A stretch of DNA of 6,716 nt from Clostridia bacterium (GCA_024404415.1 JAKSPX010000087.1:1-6716); one strand, 5' to 3'. Shown: positions 1-5,764, counted from the first letter of the stretch. A program made the numbers and translations. The notes: generated by a model from the letters alone, not told the origin.

Positions 1-1005
1 GACGCGCGCGTCCTTGAATTCCTTTTCGAAAGCGAGGATGTTGCGGATGGTCGCGCCGCGGAAACGGTAGATGGACTGGTCGTCGTCGCCCACGACACAG
101 AGGTTATTATACCCGCCCGCGAGGAGCGAGGTGAGCTTATACTGGGCGAAGTTGGTGTCCTGATACTCGTCCACCAAAACGTAGCGGAACTTGCGGTGAT
201 AGGTCGCAAGCGCCTCCGGCTCGGTTTCGAGGAGCTTCACCGTGTTGACGATGAGGTCGTCGAAATCCATGGCGCTGGCCGCCTTGAGCTTGGCGTCGTA
301 GGCCTCGTAGAGTCGGGCGATCACCGCGAGGCGGTAGTCGCTCCCGACGTTCTTTTTGTAGTCCGCGGGTGAAAGGAGGCTGTCCTTGGCGCGGGAGATG
401 GCCGAAAGGACCGATTTCGGCGCGAACTGGGTGGTGGAGATCTCCTTTTCCTTCATGATGTCCTTCATGGCGCGCACCTGATCGTCCGCGTCATAAATGG
501 TGAAGCTCTTGCGGTAGCCGAGTCTTTCGGCGTACCTTCTGAGGATGCGCACGCACATGGAGTGGAAGGTGGAAGCCCACACGTCGTCCGCGTCCTCGCC
601 GACGGCGCGGCGGATGCGCTCCTTCATTTCGGAAGCGGCCTTGTTGGTGAAGGTGATGGCCAAGACCGACCACGCCGGGGCCGGATTCACGGCGAAAAGC
701 CTCCGTGCCTCTTCTTCATCCGGGAATTGCCCCTTCTTTTCCAGCTCCAGGAGCGTCTCGATATCCTCGGCCGTGACGCTCTCCGGGATGTCCTCGGATT
801 CGTAGGCGTTGCCAAAGCGGAGGAGATAGGCGATACGCGAGACAAGCACAGTCGTCTTGCCGCTCCCCGCGCCCGCGAGGACCAGTAAAGGCCCCTCCAC
901 CGCAAAGACGGCGCGGCGCTGCATCTCGTTGAGATGGCGGTATTCCCGATTCAGATACGCCTTCCTGAGGCGGTAATATTCGCTGATGTAGTCGATTTCT
1001 GGCAT
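1..1005 (-). CDS. pcrA: ATP-dependent DNA helicase PcrA/UvrD (N-terminal part, runs off the left edge)
   Basis: This is an SF1A 3'-5' DNA helicase acting in nucleotide excision repair, replication-fork maintenance and removal of RecA or RNA polymerase. Translation from position 1005 is open through 335 codons to base 1 with no stop, so the 3' part is cut by the window; whole PcrA proteins are about 740 residues. Helicase motifs appear in order: Q-motif LNEMQRRAV (25-33), Walker A AGAGSGKTT (44-52), motif Ia ITFTNKAASEM (117-127), motif Ib TFHSMCVRILRR (146-157), motif II VLVDEYQDTN (276-285) and motif III VVGDDDQSIYRFRGA (304-318). The order and wording match Bacillus-type PcrA closely. One oddity is an acidic insertion of roughly 42 residues (about 67-111) between Walker A and motif Ia. 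The ATG at 1005 is supported by AAAGGAA six bases upstream. The gene lies 374 nt beyond the preceding operon, so it is probably transcribed separately. Rep or UvrD naming is possible; the family is certain. Confidence 0.95.
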   Translation of the reverse strand, partial: MPEIDYISEYYRLRKAYLNREYRHLNEMQRRAVFAVEGPLLVLAGAGSGKTTVLVSRIAYLLRFGNAYESEDIPESVTAEDIETLLELEKKGQFPDEEEARRLFAVNPAPAWSVLAITFTNKAASEMKERIRRAVGEDADDVWASTFHSMCVRILRRYAERLGYRKSFTIYDADDQVRAMKDIMKEKEISTTQFAPKSVLSAISRAKDSLLSPADYKKNVGSDYRLAVIARLYEAYDAKLKAASAMDFDDLIVNTVKLLETEPEALATYHRKFRYVLVDEYQDTNFAQYKLTSLLAGGYNNLCVVGDDDQSIYRFRGATIRNILAFEKEFKDARV

Positions 1006-1140
1006 AATTATTTCCTTTATGTATCATGTAGAAAGCCGTTTCCGGCATTCCGTTTGGCTGGGATGTGCGATGAGTCAGGCGGTGGCCGAGGACGGCGCAC
1101 CCTACGGCAGTTCCCTAATGTGAATTGTGCTTCAGAATAA
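1006..1140 (-). other. pcrA upstream leader with two small hairpins, no clear promoter
   Basis: This is the pcrA-proximal part of the 374-nt intergenic region. I found no convincing -35/-10 pair. Two possible hairpins stand out. At 1031-1050 the transcript would read GAAU-GCCG-GAAA-CGGC-UUUC, a GAAA tetraloop on a 4-bp GC stem plus a U-U mismatch and three further pairs. It lies 25-45 nt before the start codon. At 1081-1101, GGTG-GCCG pairs with CGGC-CACC around an AGGA loop with one bulged G. A direct repeat ATTGTGC occurs at 1124-1130 and 1142-1148. The stretch 1051-1110 is GC-rich but holds no credible small gene. Confidence 0.35.
1012..1018 (-). promoter_or_regulatory. Ribosome binding site of pcrA
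   Basis: On the minus strand AAAGGAA lies six bases before the ATG at 1005. This fixes the pcrA start, because no other in-frame start with a ribosome binding site is apparent nearby. The sequence and spacing are the same as at the ribosome binding site of the lipoprotein gene in this window (3299-3305). Confidence 0.75.
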
Positions 1141-1151
1141 CATTGTGCGTT

Positions 1152-1243
1152 GCCCTCTCAGCCAGCCCTACGGGCTGTCAGCTTACAGGCCTTCGGCCTA
1201 CCCTCTTCCGTCGCAAGCGACGGCATCCCCCAAAGGGAGAGCC
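1152..1243. repeat. Compact three-hairpin intergenic palindromic element
   Basis: Three perfect inverted repeats follow one another within about 60 bp: CAGCCC/GGGCTG at 1163-1168 and 1172-1177 (loop TAC), AGGCC/GGCCT at 1187-1191 and 1195-1199 (loop TTC), and CCGTCGC/GCGACGG at 1208-1214 and 1217-1223 (loop AA). CTCTC at 1155-1159 can pair with GAGAG at 1237-1241, closing the three hairpins into a cloverleaf-like fold. CCCTCT occurs both at 1153-1158 and at 1201-1206. This is what a REP/MITE-like interspersed element looks like, and similar elements ending in CTCTCCC occur in gut Clostridia as I recall. No T-run follows any stem on the minus strand, so it is not a canonical intrinsic terminator, though it could protect the operon mRNA's 3' end or stop read-through. 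Confidence 0.6.
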
Positions 1244-1255
1244 TGCCGAACTTGC

Positions 1256-1310
1256 GCTAAATCGCTGACTCGCTAAATCACTAAATCGCTTATAGCGTAA
1301 TCGCTCAACT
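1256..1310. repeat. Degenerate 8-mer tandem array (GCTAAATC-like)
   Basis: Successive units are GCTAAATC (1256-1263), GCTGACTC (1264-1271), GCTAAATC (1272-1279) and ACTAAATC (1280-1287), then a broken stretch (1288-1302) and GCTCAACT (1303-1310). An inverted repeat CGCT-TAT-AGCG sits inside it at 1287-1297. The array lies in the intergenic region between the three-hairpin element and two 7-mer arrays, and has no coding potential I would defend. Confidence 0.6.
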
Positions 1311-1335
1311 CCTCACTCCTAACTCCTCACTTTTC
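1308..1335. repeat. 7-mer tandem array (ACTCCTM)
   Basis: Units are ACTCCTC (1308-1314), ACTCCTA (1315-1321), ACTCCTC (1322-1328) and a decayed ACTTTTC (1329-1335). A further isolated ACTCCTC is found at 1371-1377, three bases from the deacetylase stop codon. In the operon transcript the array reads as repeated GAGGAGU, which resembles a Shine-Dalgarno sequence but precedes no reading frame. This is a short tandemly repeated sequence of unknown role. Confidence 0.6.
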
Positions 1336-1344
1336 CCCGTCTCC

Positions 1345-1372
1345 TGAAAACTGAATACTGAAAACTGACAAC
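1345..1372. repeat. 7-mer tandem array (TGAAAAC-like)
   Basis: Four contiguous heptamers are TGAAAAC (1345-1351), TGAATAC (1352-1358), TGAAAAC (1359-1365) and TGACAAC (1366-1372). The array begins eight bases after the stop codon of the deacetylase gene, so it lies in the 3' untranslated region of the operon mRNA, where it reads as repeated GUUUUCA. It shares the 7-bp period but not the sequence of the neighbouring ACTCCTC array. Confidence 0.65.
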
Positions 1373-1379
1373 TCCTCCC

Positions 1380-2519
1380 TCACCCGATCATTCCCGCGAA
1401 TGCCGAAAGGCTCGTCTCGCGCGAGACATAGTAGCGCGGCACGAGGAAGGGGTCGCCGGAGGTATTCCACAATCCGCCGTTCATCCTGATGCCGAAGGAA
1501 TAATATTCTTTTCCGATCTCCCGCGTCGAATTGTTGTAGCTTCCCGAGGGGTAACAGAGGACGAAGGGGATGCGGTGGGTCCAGCCCGCGATGGTCTTCC
1601 GGGCTTCTTCAAGCTCGGCGCGCTGTTTTTCGGCGGAGAGTTCCCCGAGCTTGGGGTGGGTCATGGTGTGGCTCTGGATGGAGACAAGGCCGGATTCGCT
1701 CATTTCCGTGATCATGTCGGCTGTCAGGTAATGGGTCTTGCCTTCCTTGCCCGCGATCATGAAGATGGTCGCCTTGCAGTTATACTTTTTGAGAAGCGGG
1801 AAAAGCTCCTCGTAATTGTCCTTATACCCGTCGTCAAAGGTGAGCATGACGGGCTTTTTGATGCTTTCGAGATCGGGAATATCCTCAAAAGTGATCGTAG
1901 TATAGCCGTGTTCGGTAAGGTATTTTAGCTGTTTTTCCATTTCGGAGGGCTTGACGAAAAGCTCCTTGATGCCCCAGGTATCATCGCTCACCGCGTGATA
2001 CATCAGGACCGGCACCCTTTTCCCCGTGGGCACCTCGCCGCTTTTCACCGTCGTGGTGAAATAAAGGTCGTCCCCAAGCTCCATCGAGGCATACTCCTTC
2101 CTCTCCGTGAGGAGTTCAAGCGGCGCCATATACCCTTTTTCTTCGTCGCAAAGCGCCGCGGAATAAAGCCTGCCGTCCTTAAAAAAGCCGCCGAGCGCTT
2201 CCGAAAAGCCGGTCTCCTCCGTCACCGCAGAAAGCGCGACGAACTTCCGGCCGCCGATGAGGTAATACCCCTCGCCGACCGCCTCGCCGTCGATCCATAC
2301 CTGCCCCATGGGCGCGCCCGCGTCGACATGAGGGATGACGATCTCCTCTCTTTTCTCCTCCTCCGGCTTTTCGGGCACGGGAGCGGAAAGCGGGAAGGAG
2401 ACCGTGGTCAGTTTTTCCTCCGGGACGCTCTCTTTCTCCAAGCCCGGCATGGCGCAGGAGGTGAGAAGCGCCGCGGCGATGAGGACCGCCGCGGCAGATC
2501 TTTCAAAAAGACGTTTCAT
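1380..2519 (-). CDS. Polysaccharide deacetylase (NodB/CE4) lipoprotein
   Basis: This is a predicted metal-dependent N-deacetylase of cell-surface or cell-wall glycans, anchored outside the cell. Of its 379 residues, 1-22 form a lipoprotein signal with lipobox LLTSC (Cys22). A Pro/Glu-rich linker follows to about 65. A small beta-type region at about 73-120 (VWIDGEAVG, then GGRKFVALSAV) resembles copper-amine-oxidase-N stalk domains. The NodB domain covers about 169-340: VPVLMYH entry (169-175), motif 1 TFDDGY (227-232, catalytic base Asp229 and metal ligand Asp230) and motif 2 HTMTH (284-288, both metal histidines). Motif 3 is the CYPSGSY type (322-328) rather than the classic RxPxG form. The active site looks intact. 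The ATG overlaps the upstream stop as TAATG, so translation is probably coupled; an in-frame GTG at 2534 is less likely. It is the last gene of the five-gene operon. Peptidoglycan versus other glycan substrate cannot be decided. Confidence 0.92.
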   Translation of the reverse strand: MKRLFERSAAAVLIAAALLTSCAMPGLEKESVPEEKLTTVSFPLSAPVPEKPEEEKREEIVIPHVDAGAPMGQVWIDGEAVGEGYYLIGGRKFVALSAVTEETGFSEALGGFFKDGRLYSAALCDEEKGYMAPLELLTERKEYASMELGDDLYFTTTVKSGEVPTGKRVPVLMYHAVSDDTWGIKELFVKPSEMEKQLKYLTEHGYTTITFEDIPDLESIKKPVMLTFDDGYKDNYEELFPLLKKYNCKATIFMIAGKEGKTHYLTADMITEMSESGLVSIQSHTMTHPKLGELSAEKQRAELEEARKTIAGWTHRIPFVLCYPSGSYNNSTREIGKEYYSFGIRMNGGLWNTSGDPFLVPRYYVSRETSLSAFAGMIG

Positions 2520-2521
2520 TA
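2517..2521 (-). promoter_or_regulatory. TAATG stop/start overlap (translational coupling)
   Basis: The TAA stop of the upstream lipoprotein gene shares its last A with the ATG of the deacetylase gene. Only weak ribosome binding signals precede it (GGAACG and GAAGAG), which fits re-initiation by ribosomes finishing the upstream gene. The two lipoproteins would then be made in linked amounts. Confidence 0.6.
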
Positions 2522-3292
2522 CTCTTCGTTCCACGCCGTCGCACCCGTTACGGTGTAGCCGTAGGCCGAGGCGGGGTTCTTCGTGATAGTGAGGCTGACC
2601 CAGGAGGTGAAGTCGAAAATGTTGTTGTAGAGCTGGACGGTGAGACCCATGTTGTCGCCGGAGCCCGCTTCGAGGGCGCAGATGCGGATCTCAAGGCCTT
2701 CGCCGCCGGAGGGCTTGAAGGTGTAGGTATCGGCCGAAGCGTCATAGAAGATCAGCGAATCGAGGAAATCCTCGTGCGGCGTGGAAAGTTCTCCGACGTC
2801 GGCGGTGAACATATCCTTCGCCATAGCCGTGAGCTTGTCGCTTCCCTTGACGATGATCTGGCCGTCGGAATTGGTCTCGCTCCCCTCGGGAAGCTGATGG
2901 AAGGCGTCGATCATGCTGTAAATGGCGCACCAGACGATCTGGTCATTGGGGGCGCCCGTGAGATCGTCGGGGTAGCAGTAGGCCGCGTAGGCCGCCGACT
3001 TCACCGAGGGCGCAAGGCGGGTCAGGGCGCCGCCGATGTCGTTATTGAAGTAGGCGAGGATATCCGGGTCGGTCTCGCCGGTGTAGTCGTATTCCTCGAC
3101 GCTGAAGAAGGTCTCGTAGTCGTCGTCCTCCTCGGACGCGGTCTCCTCTTCCTCCCCATCCTCCTCCGGCTCGGTGACGGGAAGGTCGTCGCCGCCGAAG
3201 TCCACTTTGCCTTCCTCCGCCTTCTCGCCGCAGGAGGCGAGGAGCAGGAGCAGGGCGAGGAGCAGGGCCAGTACGGTGCGGAATTTTTTCAT
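2519..3292 (-). CDS. Lipoprotein of unknown function with acidic tether
   Basis: I do not recognise the family. The 257-residue product starts with a clear lipoprotein signal: MKKFR, a leucine-rich core and lipobox LLASC with Cys21, so it should be tethered to the outer face of the membrane. Residues 23-60 form a strongly acidic linker (20 of 38 are Asp or Glu). A globular region of about 190 residues follows. It starts helix-like (DPDILAYFNNDIGGAL; DQIVWCAIYSMIDAF) and becomes beta-rich towards the C-terminus (DTYTFKP, GLTVQLYNNIF, WVSLTITKN), with three cysteines (106, 122, 205). No catalytic motif is visible. The ATG at 3292 has AAAGGAA six bases upstream and is preferred over an ATG at 3310 that overlaps the previous stop but lacks a ribosome binding site. 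It sits between the DUF4129 membrane protein (14-nt gap) and the deacetylase (1-nt overlap). A substrate, partner or sensor role in the module is possible but unproven. Confidence 0.8.
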   Translation of the reverse strand: MKKFRTVLALLLALLLLLASCGEKAEEGKVDFGGDDLPVTEPEEDGEEEETASEEDDDYETFFSVEEYDYTGETDPDILAYFNNDIGGALTRLAPSVKSAAYAAYCYPDDLTGAPNDQIVWCAIYSMIDAFHQLPEGSETNSDGQIIVKGSDKLTAMAKDMFTADVGELSTPHEDFLDSLIFYDASADTYTFKPSGGEGLEIRICALEAGSGDNMGLTVQLYNNIFDFTSWVSLTITKNPASAYGYTVTGATAWNEE

Positions 3293-3298
3293 GGTAAA

Positions 3299-3305
3299 TT
3301 CCTTT
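3299..3305 (-). promoter_or_regulatory. Ribosome binding site deciding the lipoprotein start
   Basis: AAAGGAA on the minus strand lies six bases before the ATG at 3292. It favours that start over the in-frame ATG at 3310, which overlaps the preceding TGA as ATGA but has no Shine-Dalgarno sequence. Either choice retains the lipoprotein signal, adding only six residues. Confidence 0.7.
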
Positions 3306-3306
3306 C

Positions 3307-4635
3307 TCATTTGAGCTTTTCGCGGATCTCTGCGGCAGTGCCCTCCGCGGGGGGCTGCATATCGTAGCGGGTGGTGTTGTAGGCGTCGGCGAGGGCGCGG
3401 TAAGCCCTTTCGTGCTCTTCCACGCCGTCGGCGTAAGCGATCTCGCCGAGCGTTTCAAAGGCGGTCTTGCCCCTTCTGTGGCGGTAGCCCTTGGAGACGG
3501 CTTTTCTCACCGAATGGCGGTAAAGGTAGCGCACCTTTTCCTCCTCGGTGCGCATGGCGTACCAGCCGATGCGCTCCTTGACGATGTTTTTGAGCTTTTT
3601 GCCGCCGAAGAGATCGAACTCGATGTCCTCGACGATCTCGTCGTAGATCTCATCCTGCTCCTTTTTCTCCTCCTTCTGCCGCTTTTTATGGCTGCGGCGG
3701 TCGGAATTCAGGAGCTTTTCCACCCAATCCCGCGCTTTTTTGACGATCACAAAGATCCGGGTCGCGCCGAGGACGCCGAAGGCGGAAAGACTGATGATAT
3801 TCAATACATCGCGCAGATGGGGATTATCCGGCTTGATCTTTTCGGAGATCTCAAGCGCCTCCGGCTCCACGATGGTGTGGGTCGGCGCGTGGTATTCCTC
3901 CTCCTCGCGGGTGTTGAGCGCCGTCACGATGGCCTTGCCCGCCGACGAAAGTCCCGAAGAAATGAGCGGCACAAGGGCGAGGGCGCAGAGAAGCGTCACG
4001 GCGACCATGAGGAGATTGTGCTTCCGAAGCGTTCCCGAGACCGGGAGAGACGCCGTGCGGTTGGCGTCTTTCTTATCCTCGTCGCGCACGTGCTTATTTT
4101 TGTAGCGCTGGTTGCGGTTGAGCTGCAGGCCGATGTTCGAGCGGTTCATGGCGAAAAGCCCGTAGACCGCCGTGTAGAGTACCGCGCCGAGGAAGAGCCA
4201 GGTCAGGTCGCCCCATGGCCAGAGGGTGCGGATGAAAAATTCCAGAACGGCATATAAAAAGAGGAAGGCGACGTACATACCGGGCTGCACCGCCTCGTAC
4301 CACGGCTTGGTGGCGGCACGCTGGCCCTGAAGATACGGGACAAGCGTGAGCGCGCCGGAGGCGAGGTTGGCGAGGTGCTGAAGCATGGTCTCCCGCTCCC
4401 CGCACGCCGCGATGACGGCGATGGCCCCGATGGTGAAGACCGCGCCGATGATGCCGGAATAGAAGATGTTTTCTCTGAAAAGCCGCCCGAAGAGCAGACC
4501 GAGGATCATCATGGCGAGGATCACGCCGAGATAGACGAAGATCTCCCGATCGGGAAGCAGGATGAAGCCCGCGAAGATATAGAGCGGCAGGAAGGCCGAA
4601 AACGAGGTCCAGAGGGCGAATATTCTGTTTTTCAT
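3307..4635 (-). CDS. Polytopic membrane protein with C-terminal DUF4129-like domain (TgpA-like without transglutaminase core)
   Basis: This 442-residue protein resembles the membrane scaffold of TgpA-type proteins that accompany MoxR and DUF58. Hydrophobic segments lie at about 8-28, 32-50, 57-77, 119-137, 143-163 and 208-228, with a last one at about 278-297; 87-103 is weaker. The loop between the last two is only about 50 residues (acidic, REEEEYHAPTH and onward), where TgpA proteins carry an extracytoplasmic transglutaminase domain of a few hundred residues. No Cys-His-Asp triad is present. After the last helix comes a charged, probably coiled stretch (about 300-335). A C-terminal region then has DUF4129 hallmarks: VRYLYRHSVRKAVSKGYRHR (368-387), KTAFETLGEI, and ALADAYNTTRYD (414-425). 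The ATG at 4635 is chosen because the first membrane helix follows at once; the GTG just before it or one at 4713 inside the upstream gene are alternatives. The upstream gap is 16 nt, with AAGGGG in it. The DUF4129 assignment is from remembered pattern, not a search. Confidence 0.78.
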   Translation of the reverse strand: MKNRIFALWTSFSAFLPLYIFAGFILLPDREIFVYLGVILAMMILGLLFGRLFRENIFYSGIIGAVFTIGAIAVIAACGERETMLQHLANLASGALTLVPYLQGQRAATKPWYEAVQPGMYVAFLFLYAVLEFFIRTLWPWGDLTWLFLGAVLYTAVYGLFAMNRSNIGLQLNRNQRYKNKHVRDEDKKDANRTASLPVSGTLRKHNLLMVAVTLLCALALVPLISSGLSSAGKAIVTALNTREEEEYHAPTHTIVEPEALEISEKIKPDNPHLRDVLNIISLSAFGVLGATRIFVIVKKARDWVEKLLNSDRRSHKKRQKEEKKEQDEIYDEIVEDIEFDLFGGKKLKNIVKERIGWYAMRTEEEKVRYLYRHSVRKAVSKGYRHRRGKTAFETLGEIAYADGVEEHERAYRALADAYNTTRYDMQPPAEGTAAEIREKLK

Positions 4636-4651
4636 CACATTTCCGCCCCTT

Positions 4652-5764
4652 TCACTCGGTTTTATCGGTGGTGTAGGTGCCGGGCGTGCGCGGCAGGAGA
4701 TAGGCCGCCACAACGTTGCCGTTCTGCCTCAGGACCTCCATCTGCTCCTCGATGCGCTCGTCGATGTAGGTGCTGACGATGAGGATGCCGCAGTCGGATA
4801 ATCCGCTCTCGCTTTCGTAGCCGAGGAAGCGGGCGAAATCCACCTTGGCCTGACGGGAAAGGCAGGCAAGCTGGGTGAATTCCTCGCCGAGGTGACCCTT
4901 GCCGCTGCCGAAGCGGGTGCGGTTCTCGCCGAGGGGCGAATCCACCGAGTTCGAGGCGAAGGCGGCGGAAATGCCGTGTTCGGCGGCGAACTGGAGGATG
5001 TAGGCAATTCTGGAAACACCGGCCTCGATGGCGTCGGGGTCGACGTCGGACTGGAAATACTGGTCGGCCTGGACGTTGAAATAGACCATGAGCTTGATGT
5101 CGGCGGTGTAATCGTTTTCGTTGACCATCAGCTCCCCGGTGCGGGCCGAGGCCTTCCAGTTGATCTTGCTCTGGGGGTCGCTGGTGGTATATTCTCTGGT
5201 GCCGCGGATCATGAAGGGATCCTCCGCGATCCACCTTCTCACCACCACGTCGCCCATCAGGTTTTTGGAGAGGTCGCCGAGCTCCTCCGGGTCCGCGATG
5301 CGCGGGTAGACGGTGACGACGGCGTTGATCTCAGCCTCGGCGGTATGCGGCTCGCCGATGCCGAAAATATCCTGACAGGTGATGTTCACGGCGCGCAGGG
5401 CGTAGTAGCCGCGCTTTTCGCAGAGCATCTGGTAGCGCCTTGTGACGGTCTGGTAGGCCCCGACCGAGAAGACGCTGTTGTGCTCGCCGTAAACGACGTT
5501 CTTTTCTTTCTTTTCCCCCTTGGCCTTGCCCGGCGCGACGTAACGAAGATGCGGGGAGAGCATGCTTTCGACGCGGAGCCACGGCATGGGCAGGAGCTTG
5601 GCGTTGGAGATGCGCTCGGTCATGGTGACGTTCTCGCCCTCGAAGACCGTGTTGGGGGTGTATTCTCTGGAATAGGTGATCTTTTTATACCCGCAGAAGC
5701 GGTATAACAGCATCTGACCGACCACGAGGATCGCCGCGGTCAGAGCCAGTACCCCGGCGATCAT
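4652..5764 (-). CDS. DUF58 domain-containing membrane protein
   Basis: This 370-residue DUF58 protein belongs to the family that is regularly encoded next to MoxR ATPases and is thought to be their membrane-anchored partner in assembling or activating envelope proteins. A single N-terminal hydrophobic segment (3-21) is followed by a beta-rich region with the family wording FEGENVTMTERISNAKLLPM and PWLRVES (41-67). The DUF58 signature covers 188-216: GTREYTTSDP, then KINWKASARTGELMV. The C-terminal half should be a von Willebrand A-like fold. Its expected first strand reads LMVYFNVQA (225-233), not D-x-S-x-S, so a classic MIDAS metal site is absent. The start has ribosome binding sequence GAGAGG within the end of the moxR-like gene, and only four bases separate the two reading frames. 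Co-expression with the ATPase is therefore very likely. Confidence 0.93.
   Translation of the reverse strand: MIAGVLALTAAILVVGQMLLYRFCGYKKITYSREYTPNTVFEGENVTMTERISNAKLLPMPWLRVESMLSPHLRYVAPGKAKGEKKEKNVVYGEHNSVFSVGAYQTVTRRYQMLCEKRGYYALRAVNITCQDIFGIGEPHTAEAEINAVVTVYPRIADPEELGDLSKNLMGDVVVRRWIAEDPFMIRGTREYTTSDPQSKINWKASARTGELMVNENDYTADIKLMVYFNVQADQYFQSDVDPDAIEAGVSRIAYILQFAAEHGISAAFASNSVDSPLGENRTRFGSGKGHLGEEFTQLACLSRQAKVDFARFLGYESESGLSDCGILIVSTYIDERIEEQMEVLRQNGNVVAAYLLPRTPGTYTTDKTE

Noticed and set aside
545..888. Plus-strand open frames of 86 and 108 codons
   Set aside because: They lie opposite the PcrA helicase motifs, which read through without interruption on the minus strand.
1124..1148. Direct repeat ATTGTGC as operator or target-site duplication of the hairpin element
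   Set aside because: Two 7-bp copies 18 bp apart could be chance. Both lie on the same side of the element, and no matching copy is seen on its other side near 1244-1260.
1006..1150. Sigma-A promoter for pcrA
   Set aside because: I looked for TTGACA and TATAAT-like boxes at 16-18 bp spacing on the minus strand and found no pair good enough to report.
1152..1243. Intrinsic terminator of the operon
   Set aside because: The stems are strong, but none is followed by a T-run on the minus strand. A roadblock or stabilising role is possible but a standard terminator cannot be called.
1256..1377. CRISPR-like array
   Set aside because: The repeats are 7-8 bp, directly contiguous and without spacers, and no cas gene is in view.
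3412..4257. Long plus-strand open frame of 281 codons opposite the DUF4129 gene
   Set aside because: It is antisense to a gene with clear membrane helices and domain pattern. Its composition (runs of His, Arg, Gly and Val) is typical of a GC-rich shadow frame and it shows no family motif.
4636..4713. Extended start of the DUF4129 protein at a GTG at 4713
   Set aside because: The extra 26 residues overlap the end of the DUF58 gene and look like out-of-frame DUF58 coding sequence. The first membrane helix begins right after the ATG at 4635.
4892..5707. Plus-strand open frame of 271 codons opposite the DUF58 gene
   Set aside because: It mirrors a well-supported DUF58 coding region, has no recognisable domain or ribosome binding site, and has the Gly/Val/Asp bias of an antisense frame.
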